DNA of 64,000 bases from Streptomyces sp. Sge12 (GTDB lineage Bacteria > Actinomycetota > Actinomycetes > Streptomycetales > Streptomycetaceae): positions 3,836,001 to 3,900,000 of the forward strand of contig NZ_CP020555.1 of assembly GCF_002080455.1 (NCBI RefSeq), written 5' to 3'. Each line of letters opens with the position of its first letter. Position 1 is the stretch's first letter. The position numbers were made by a program, and so were the translations under genes. Positions 58,331 through 64,000 of this stretch are shown piece by piece. The notes beneath the pieces were generated by a model. It had not been told where the DNA came from. It did not search any database and was given only the letters and a program-made list of their open reading frames with translations.

Positions 58331-58443
58331 GCTCGACTCCGATCATGCACCTGGTAATCCATTCATACAGGTGACCCCGGCCACTCGCATGCCGGCGGCC
58401 GGCTCCGGTCGCGCGATGGGCGTTCGGCCGTTCTCCTGAAGCC

Positions 58444-58992
58444 ATGGAACGCACAGCAGCCGACCGGCGCCGACGCGTCCTGCTGGGCCACGTCCTGCGC
58501 TCGGTGTCCTCGGTGGCCCTCCTCACCGCGCTGTACTACGTGGCGCCCCTGGAGGGCGGGTTCGGCATCGGCACCGTCCTGACGCTCGTGGTCGGGCTGG
58601 CGGTCTTCGGCCTGCTGACGGCCTGGCAGATCACCGCCGTCTCCCATGCGCAGTTCCCGCGGATGCGCGCTCTGGAGGCGATGGCCACCGGCGTACCGCT
58701 GTTCCTGCTGCTGTTCTCCTCGACGTACTACCTGCTCGCGGAGCAGGACGCCACGTCGTTCTCGGAACCCCTGACCCGCACGGACGCGCTCTACTTCACC
58801 ATCACCACCTTCGCCACCGTGGGATTCGGGGACATCGTCCCCACCGACCAGGGCAGCCGGGTGCTGGTCACCGCCCAGATGGTCGCCGACCTGATCCTCA
58901 TCGGGGTCATCGCCAAAGCACTCGTCGGGGCGATCAAAATCGGCATGCACAGGCGGAGTTCGCAGGCACCCGGCCTGGAGGACGAGCCCTGA
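58444..58992 (+). CDS. Two-pore-helix K+ channel-like protein
   Basis: This encodes 182 aa. Four hydrophobic segments are present. The pore loop TITTFATVGFGDIVPTDQGS near residue 119 contains the filter TVGFGD, a variant of TVGYGD seen in some K+ channels. No RCK or cyclic-nucleotide domain follows; the C-terminus is only ~20 charged residues. It is likely a potassium-selective channel of the Ion_trans_2 type. It is followed 55 bases on by a ClC-like gene, so the two may be co-expressed. Confidence 0.88.
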   Translation: MERTAADRRRRVLLGHVLRSVSSVALLTALYYVAPLEGGFGIGTVLTLVVGLAVFGLLTAWQITAVSHAQFPRMRALEAMATGVPLFLLLFSSTYYLLAEQDATSFSEPLTRTDALYFTITTFATVGFGDIVPTDQGSRVLVTAQMVADLILIGVIAKALVGAIKIGMHRRSSQAPGLEDEP

Positions 58993-59047
58993 GCGGCGAA
59001 GTGCGCCCCCCGGGTGGACCATCGAGGAAGCGGAAAGGAAGTGAGCC

Positions 59048-60436
59048 ATGCCGCAGTCGCGTCCTCGATCCGAACCGCCACCCGGCGGAACGCAGCCGCA
59101 GGAGGCCGACGTCCTCAGGCAGACCCTCCGCAGCCCCGGATACCTGAAACTGCTGCTGTTCTGCGCGCTCATCAGCATCCCGGTGTCCCTCGCGTCGTTC
59201 TGGTTCCTCGCCGGGCTCCACAAGATGGAACACGTGATGTGGGCGGACCTCCCCAAGGCTTTGGGCTGGGACGTTCCGCCCTGGTGGTGGCCGTTCCCCC
59301 TGCTGCTGGTCGCCGGCATCGTCGTCGGCCTGGTCGTCACGCACATGCGCGGCAACGGCGGCCACCTCCCCGCAGCGGGCCTGCACACCGGCGGGGCCTC
59401 CGCCTCCTACATCCCGGGCGTCGTGATCGCGGCGGTGGCCAGCCTGCCGCTCGGCGCGGTGCTGGGTCCCGAGGCCCCGCTGATCGCGCTCGGCGGCGGG
59501 CTGGCCCTGCTGTTCCGCAACCTCGCCCAGGCACCCGTGACCCCGCAGGGCACCGCCCTCGTGGGCGCCGCGGGCGCCGCCGCGGCCATCTCGACGATCT
59601 TCGGGAACCCGCTGATCGCCGCGGTGCTGCTGATCGAGGTGGCGGGCGTGGGCGGGCCGCAGCTGTTCGCGGTCATGCTGCCGTCCCTGCTGTCCGCCGG
59701 GGTCGGGGACCTGGTCTTCACGGGCCTCGGACGCTGGACCGGGCTCCCGGTCGGAAGCCTGAAGCTCGACCTGGGCGTGCCCGTGCCGCACCTGGACGCC
59801 CCCGACGTGCTCTGGGCGGTGGTCATCGCCGCGGCCGTCGCCGTCGCCCTGCACCAGGTGCTGACCGGGGCCCGGTACGTCGCCTCGTACGTCCTCGCGA
59901 AGCAGACCGTGCTGCGGACCGTGCAGTGCGCCCTGGCCGCCGCGGCCTGCGCCGGCCTCTACGCGCTCATCACCGGCCGCTCGCCCGCCGAGATCGCCGG
60001 ATCGGGTCAGTCGACCATCGGCACGCTCGCCTCCGACCCGCACGCCTGGGGCGTGGGCGCGCTGATCGGCGTCCTGCTCTTCAAGGGCGCCGGCTACGCC
60101 ATCTGCCTCGGCAGCCTGCGGGGCGGTCCCATCTTCCCCGCACTGTGCCTCGGCGCCGTGGTGGGCGTCCTGCTCGGTCCGCTGCCCGGCCTCGGCACCG
60201 TGCCCGCGATGGGCGCCGGCATGGCGGCGACCGCCGCCAGCGCGCTGCGGCTGCCGGTGAGCAGCGTGGTGATGGTGGTCCTGATGCTCGGCGGCACGGC
60301 GATGATCCCGGTCGTGATCATCTCGGCCGTGGTCGCCTTCGTGGTCACCGAGCTGCTGCCGGTCGGCCCCCCGATCCCCGAGCTGCCCGCCGTACCCCGC
60401 GTACCCGCGGAGCCCGCAGAGCCCGCGGCGAAGTAG
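59048..60436 (+). CDS. ClC-family chloride channel/antiporter-like protein
   Basis: This encodes 462 aa with about ten membrane helices. GAVLGPEAPLIALGGGLALL near residue 138 matches the GREGP region and keeps the gating glutamate (GPEAP). GGPIFPALCLGAVVGVLLGP near residue 358 corresponds to the GGIFxP motif. The GSGIP motif of classical members is replaced (LHTGGASASY). It therefore belongs to a divergent ClC branch whose ion may not be chloride. It starts at ATG 59048 with GGAAG upstream. Confidence 0.85.
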   Translation: MPQSRPRSEPPPGGTQPQEADVLRQTLRSPGYLKLLLFCALISIPVSLASFWFLAGLHKMEHVMWADLPKALGWDVPPWWWPFPLLLVAGIVVGLVVTHMRGNGGHLPAAGLHTGGASASYIPGVVIAAVASLPLGAVLGPEAPLIALGGGLALLFRNLAQAPVTPQGTALVGAAGAAAAISTIFGNPLIAAVLLIEVAGVGGPQLFAVMLPSLLSAGVGDLVFTGLGRWTGLPVGSLKLDLGVPVPHLDAPDVLWAVVIAAAVAVALHQVLTGARYVASYVLAKQTVLRTVQCALAAAACAGLYALITGRSPAEIAGSGQSTIGTLASDPHAWGVGALIGVLLFKGAGYAICLGSLRGGPIFPALCLGAVVGVLLGPLPGLGTVPAMGAGMAATAASALRLPVSSVVMVVLMLGGTAMIPVVIISAVVAFVVTELLPVGPPIPELPAVPRVPAEPAEPAAK

Positions 60437-60452
60437 CGGCCCGGCTCCCCGT

Positions 60453-60495
60453 ATGCGAAGAACCCCGCCCGGGGAGCCGGGCGGGGTCTTCGCAT
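60453..60495. terminator. Terminator between the ClC and flavoprotein genes
   Basis: A ~19-bp stem with one bulged base (60453-60472 with 60477-60495) and a 4-nt loop lies between convergent genes. Confidence 0.82.
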
Positions 60496-60508
60496 GCGCG
60501 GTGGACCG

Positions 60509-61879
60509 CTACGGTCGGATGTTCTGGTTGAGGTGGAACAGGTTGCCCGGGTCGTAGGCCTGCTTGACCGCGACCAGGCGGTCGTAGTTGCCCTTGTAGT
60601 TGGCCCTGATCCGGTCCTGGTCGTCGCCGGCCATGAAGTTGATGTAGCCGCCCTCCTCCGAGTGTGCGGAGGTCGCGTCGTAGTAGTCCCGCACCCAGGC
60701 CGTACCGGCCTCGTTGGTGGCGGGGTCGGGCCACATCCCGGCGATCACGGTGGCGAAGGAGGCGTCCCGGTAGGCGAAGGCCGTCGCGTCCGGTGCGACG
60801 CGGTGGCAGGCGCCGTTGATCGGGTAGATGTGGACCGTCGAGTTCACGGCGGGCAGCCCCGGTGCGTGCCTCAGGTGCGCGTCGATCACGTCGTCGGTCA
60901 GCTCGGACACGAAGTTGGCCTTCCAGTAGTGCTGGAGGCCGGGCGGTACGAGTGCGTCGAAGGCCGCGTTCAGCGCCGGGTACGGCATCGGACCCACGTG
61001 CTCGGCGACGACCGGCGCGAAGTCGTGGAAGGGCCGCAGGGCGCGCTCCCCCTCGTCCAGCGGGCCCGACCAGCACGCCACGATCAGCGCGAAGGGCTCA
61101 CCGTGCCGGTCGGCCGGGATGAACGGGAGCGGCGGGGCGATCTGGAAGGCCGGGAAGCCGCCCAGCTCCTCCGGGGCCCCGGCGATGTGGTCGGCGAAGG
61201 AGCGCAGCACGGTGGCGGCGTCCTTCAGCTCGAAGAGCATCGGTCCGCCGTAGACGTCCTTGACGGGGCTCAGCCGGTACTCGAACGAGGTCACGGCGCC
61301 GAAGTTGCCGCCCCCGCCGCGCAGGGCCCAGAAGAGGTCGGCGTTCTCCTCCTCGCTCGCCACGACGAGCCGTCCCTCCGCGGTCACCACATCGGCCGAT
61401 ATCAGGTTGTCGCAGCTCAGGCCCAGCCCGCGGGCCAGGTAGCCGATACCGCCACCGAGGGTGAGCCCGCCGATGCCGGTGGTGGAGATGATCCCGCCGG
61501 TCGTGGCCAGCCCGAAGGCGTACGTGGCCGCGTTGAAGTCGCCCCAGGTCGCTCCGCCCTCCGCGCGGGCGGTGCGCGCCGCGGCGTCGACGCGAACGCC
61601 GCGCATCGCGGACAGGTCGGCCACCACGCCGTCGTCGCAGGTGCCGAAGCCGGGCACGCTGTGCCCTCCGCCGCGCACCGCCAGGTCGAGTCCGTTCTCA
61701 CGGGCGAAGTCGACCGTGGCCATGACGTCCCCCGCGTTGGCGCAGCGCACGACCGCGGCGGGCTTCCGGTCGATCATGGCGTTGTTGACCTTGCGCGCCT
61801 CGTCGTAGGACGCGTCGTCGGGGGTGACGACCACCCCGCGCACCCGTTCTCGCAATTGGTCGATCGAGAGCTTGCCCAT
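60509..61879 (-). CDS. FAD-binding oxidoreductase with berberine-bridge C-terminus
   Basis: This encodes 456 aa. The PCMH-type FAD domain is shown by VRGGGHSVPGFGTCDDGVVA near residue 70 (His for covalent FAD), GGLTLGGGIGYLARGLGLSC near residue 137 (Cys, second covalent FAD link) and FWALRGGGGNFGAVTSFEYR. The C-terminal YINFMAGDDQDRI and AYDPGNLFHLNQNI are the BBE motif. Bicovalent flavin is likely. It oxidises a sugar or a secondary-metabolite alcohol or amine; the substrate is unknown. ATG 61879 is chosen because GAGGAG lies 8 bases upstream; ATG 61885 is only 2 bases from it. Confidence 0.9.
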   Translation of the reverse strand: MGKLSIDQLRERVRGVVVTPDDASYDEARKVNNAMIDRKPAAVVRCANAGDVMATVDFARENGLDLAVRGGGHSVPGFGTCDDGVVADLSAMRGVRVDAAARTARAEGGATWGDFNAATYAFGLATTGGIISTTGIGGLTLGGGIGYLARGLGLSCDNLISADVVTAEGRLVVASEEENADLFWALRGGGGNFGAVTSFEYRLSPVKDVYGGPMLFELKDAATVLRSFADHIAGAPEELGGFPAFQIAPPLPFIPADRHGEPFALIVACWSGPLDEGERALRPFHDFAPVVAEHVGPMPYPALNAAFDALVPPGLQHYWKANFVSELTDDVIDAHLRHAPGLPAVNSTVHIYPINGACHRVAPDATAFAYRDASFATVIAGMWPDPATNEAGTAWVRDYYDATSAHSEEGGYINFMAGDDQDRIRANYKGNYDRLVAVKQAYDPGNLFHLNQNIRP

Positions 61880-61932
61880 GGCCATCGCTCCTCGTGCATT
61901 CACGTCGGTTTCGGGCTGCGTCGCGCCACGGC

Positions 61933-62232
61933 TCAGGGCTGCAGGTGGCTGAAGCCCACCTCGAAGCGTTCGACCGAGATGATCCGCTGGCCCTCGCGCC
62001 TGGCGGTCTCCTCGCGGATCCGGGCGCCCTCCTCCTCGCTGTCGCTCATGGTCCGCTCGTCGTCCCACAGGGTCAGCGTTTTGGCCACGCCCGTGGCCCG
62101 GTCGACGAGGTAGAAGACACCCCGGAAGCCGGGAACGTCCTGGACCTGCCTGACGATCGCCTCCGAATTCGCGCTCACGTCTCCCTCCGCGGGGACCGGT
62201 GAACCCTGGTAGGTGCTCAGCCTCGCGAACAT
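61933..62232 (-). CDS. Small ABM-like (dimeric alpha-beta barrel) protein
   Basis: This encodes 99 aa. ARLSTYQGSPVPAEGDVSAN, QVQDVPGFRGVFYLVDRATG and KTLTLWDDERTMSDSEEEGA fit the dimeric alpha-beta barrel used by antibiotic biosynthesis monooxygenase-like proteins. It lies 54 bases upstream of the flavoprotein gene on the same strand, so co-transcription is likely. Confidence 0.77.
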   Translation of the reverse strand: MFARLSTYQGSPVPAEGDVSANSEAIVRQVQDVPGFRGVFYLVDRATGVAKTLTLWDDERTMSDSEEEGARIREETARREGQRIISVERFEVGFSHLQP

Positions 62233-62345
62233 CTGCGGCAGTCCTTCCTCGCAGGGCCGCCGGTCGGGTCACAGGCGGCTCCACGACCAGCGTCCTCCGC
62301 CGCGCCGCCCCCCGCATGCCGGAGCGGCGCGACAATGGTCTTGCC

Positions 62346-63122
62346 ATGGCCGTTTCCATTGCCGAGAGGCGGGACGTCGAGGTGCCGTACATAGCTGTGA
62401 CCGCCCTGAGTCATGTCGGTCTGGTGCGCGAGCACAACGAGGACAGCCTCGTCATCGGACCGTGGACCCTGTGCGGGACCGTGACCCAGAGCCCCCAGAC
62501 CCTGGTCTTCCCCCTCGGCAGACCGCTCGTCGTCGCGGTCGCGGACGGGCTGGGCGGCCAGCCGGCCGGCGAGGTGGCCAGCGAGCTCGTGGTGCGCCAG
62601 CTGTCCTCGCTCGGCTCCACGCTGGACGGCCCGGAGGCCGTCGCCGACGCGCTGAACCTGTGCAACCGTGCCGTGCACTCGGCCACCGAGGGGCGGCCGG
62701 AGCTGGCCACCATGGGGACCACGGTCGCGGGCGCCCTCGTCCTGACGGACTCGCTGCTGGCGTTCAACGTCGGCGACAGCAAGGTGTTCCACGCGACGCC
62801 GGACGGACTGCGCCAGGTCAGCGTGGACGACAGCCCGCCGCCCGCGCCCGGCCACCGCACCACCTCGGCGGTCACCCAGGTGCTCGGCGGCAGCCGCGCG
62901 TACAACGAGGTCACCCCGCACATCGCGGCGCTCGCGGTGACCGAGGGCGACCGCTACCTGGTGTGCAGCGACGGGCTCACCGACCCGGTGCCGAACGAGG
63001 AGATCGAGGCGCTGCTGCGGGTGCACGACGACGGCAGGGCCGCCTTCGAGCTGTGGAAGGCGGCCATCGACGCGGGCGGCCCGGACAACATCACGCTGGC
63101 CCTGCTGCGCATCGGCGCGTAG
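62346..63122 (+). CDS. PP2C-type protein phosphatase (PppA/PstP-like, cytosolic)
   Basis: This encodes 258 aa. Motifs in order are SHVGLVREHNEDSLVI (residue 21), VAVADGLGGQPAGEVASELV, LATMGTTVAGALV, FNVGDSKVFHA, LVCSDGLTDPVP and GGPDNITLALLRI, giving the metal-binding Asp set of Ser/Thr phosphatases. No membrane segment is present. It is likely to reverse eukaryotic-type Ser/Thr kinase signalling. It starts at ATG 62346 and is divergent from the ABM-like gene. Confidence 0.92.
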   Translation: MAVSIAERRDVEVPYIAVTALSHVGLVREHNEDSLVIGPWTLCGTVTQSPQTLVFPLGRPLVVAVADGLGGQPAGEVASELVVRQLSSLGSTLDGPEAVADALNLCNRAVHSATEGRPELATMGTTVAGALVLTDSLLAFNVGDSKVFHATPDGLRQVSVDDSPPPAPGHRTTSAVTQVLGGSRAYNEVTPHIAALAVTEGDRYLVCSDGLTDPVPNEEIEALLRVHDDGRAAFELWKAAIDAGGPDNITLALLRIGA

Positions 63123-63179
63123 CGCGGCGGGGCGCCGGGCCGGGAGGTCGCCGAGGGCGGTCGGTCCAGGGCGGTCGGG

Positions 63180-63545
63180 CTAGGGCGTGGTCACGCTCTT
63201 GGTGTAGGCGTCGCCGAGGTCGCGGACGTCCACCGAGGCGTGCACCACCAGGCCGGCGGCCTTCGCCGTGTGGCGCTCGACCAGTTCCAGCACCGCGCGG
63301 GTCAGCCGGGACTTGGTCTGCGCGGTGCGGCCCCGGGCGATGGCCAGCTCGACGTGGACGACCACCGACCGGCCGTCGGTGCCCTCCCCCACGACGGACT
63401 CCTCCAGGCGGTGGAAGCGCGTCTTGCAGTTGCCGATCGCGGTGTCGAGGATCTCGACCGCCAGCGCGTGCAGTTCGAGCGCGAACGCCCGCCGGTCGAA
63501 GGCACCGGTCAGCGAGTCCGAGTAGTCGACGACTGCGTGGGGCAC
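63180..63545 (-). CDS. 5-carboxymethyl-2-hydroxymuconate isomerase (CHMI)-family tautomerase
   Basis: This encodes 121 aa. The start is GTG followed immediately by Pro (VPHAVVDYSDSLTGAF), giving the N-terminal proline base of the tautomerase superfamily after Met removal. VVVHVELAIARGRTAQTKSR and VVHASVDVRDLGDAYTKSV follow CHMI. AGGGAG lies upstream. There are no homoprotocatechuate-pathway neighbours here, so the physiological substrate is open. Confidence 0.85.
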   Translation of the reverse strand: MPHAVVDYSDSLTGAFDRRAFALELHALAVEILDTAIGNCKTRFHRLEESVVGEGTDGRSVVVHVELAIARGRTAQTKSRLTRAVLELVERHTAKAAGLVVHASVDVRDLGDAYTKSVTTP

Positions 63546-63641
63546 GGGACACTCCCTGCTCTGCGGATTCGGGGCAACGGGCCCCGGCCCCGCGCCGGTT
63601 GGCGGGGCCATGGGCGACGGTATCCGAGCCGGCCCGGCCGG

Positions 63642-63690
63642 GGCGGCTCCTGCGGATCCCGCCGGGCCTGCGGGATCCGCAGGAGCCGCC
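63642..63690. terminator. 21-bp inverted repeat terminator
   Basis: A perfect 21-bp stem (63642-63662 with 63670-63690) and 7-nt loop lie 9 bases after the stop of the gene ending at 63699 (minus). Confidence 0.88.
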
Positions 63691-63698
63691 TTACGGCG

Positions 63699-64000
63699 TC
63701 ACCCGTCGAGCGCGTCGAGGCGGGCCGCGAGGCGCCGCAGCGCCCTGGCGCCGAGCGGAGCCATCAGCGGGCGCAGCACCGGGTCGGCCAACCGGAGGCC
63801 CGGGAGGCGCAGGCCGCCGAAGAAGGCCAGCCGGGTGCCGTCCGGCTCGGCCACGGCGGCCATGCCGCCCAGCACGAACCGGCTCTGCATGAGGCACCAG
63901 CCCGGCCTCAGCACGATGTCGAAGCGCGCCCGCAGGCCGAGCGGGCTGCGGGCCCGCGCTTCCAGCCGCTCCCCTGCGGCGGAGGTCACGGTGAAGGAGG
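63699..64000 (-). CDS. Hypothetical protein, C-terminal part (5' end outside window)
   Basis: About 100 residues are visible on the minus strand (SAAGERLEARARSPLGLRAR, WCLMQSRFVLGGMAAVAEPD, LAFFGGLRLPG, ending RLAARLDALDG). The beta-rich pattern with a final helix is compatible with an SRPBCC-type or DUF-type ligand-binding protein, but I do not recognise the family. The frame continues past the window edge. Confidence 0.6.
   Translation of the reverse strand, partial: SFTVTSAAGERLEARARSPLGLRARFDIVLRPGWCLMQSRFVLGGMAAVAEPDGTRLAFFGGLRLPGLRLADPVLRPLMAPLGARALRRLAARLDALDG

Overview
This is a high-GC, leaderless-codon-biased actinobacterial chromosome segment that reads as the oriC-proximal core of a Streptomyces chromosome. 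The evidence is the very strong G/C third-position bias, the gene set and order (purA, kynurenine genes, class II fructose-bisphosphate aldolase, pyrE, spermidine-synthase-like, clpB, dnaK-grpE-dnaJ-hspR, dcd), HspR/HAIR heat-shock operators, and a perfect parS site. Conserved housekeeping blocks alternate with accessory genes.

1-9.7 kb: the 3' end of purA with its terminator, a carboxymuconolactone-decarboxylase-like protein, a PP2C (SpoIIE/RsbU-type) phosphatase, a MASE1 membrane protein, a secreted S1C serine protease, a secreted PKD plus repeat-domain surface protein, and the tryptophan-to-anthranilate route (kynA-kynU plus the kynurenine formamidase-type hydrolase). 9.8-20 kb: a DUF3151 gene, fba, a parS site, pyrE, aldose epimerase, an SRPBCC protein, a membrane spermidine-synthase-like protein, DUF2617, a Cys/Gly/Ser-rich small membrane protein, a PLP aminotransferase, a membrane glycosyltransferase and YbjN. 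20-30 kb: the HspR regulon. clpB carries one HAIR element, the dnaK operon carries two, and hspR is the last gene of the dnaK operon. Between them sit a divergent regulator, a small secreted protein with three DTGWT motifs, and a Rieske-like protein that has lost its cluster ligands. 30-36.7 kb: a sugar transferase, a large membrane Fe-S oxidoreductase with a low-complexity tail, a secreted protein, a YIP1-like protein, a phosphoribosyltransferase, dcd, a small zinc-ribbon gene and tRNA-Gly(CCC).

36.7-39.95 kb is a small, visibly lower-GC island. It is bounded by the tRNA-Gly 3' end and a second copy of that 3' end, both followed by the same terminator type. It holds remnants of a polymorphic toxin and an intact three-gene, 4-nt-overlapping operon: a probable dual-OB protein followed by two different DUF488 proteins, each with Cys115 and Cys123-His124-Arg125. 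This is my leading candidate for an undescribed system (nucleic-acid modification or defence).

40-64 kb: accessory and stress functions. These include SMI1/KNR4, NUDIX, a decayed SDR, a frameshifted ECF41-type sigma factor next to an NAD(P)/FAD oxidoreductase, two divergent DUF5994 paralogues in a small-gene cluster ending at a GNAT-AAA fusion, a TetR gene with two operators and a divergent hydrolase, a secreted CAP protein, two VOC genes flanking a short AraC regulator and sharing an identical 19-bp upstream element, a secreted copper-radical oxidase with all five metal/cofactor residues, a MarR/NmrA-type pair, an SHOCT protein, a K+-channel-like protein and a ClC-like protein, a berberine-bridge-type flavoprotein, a second PP2C phosphatase, a CHMI-like tautomerase, and a partial gene at the right edge.
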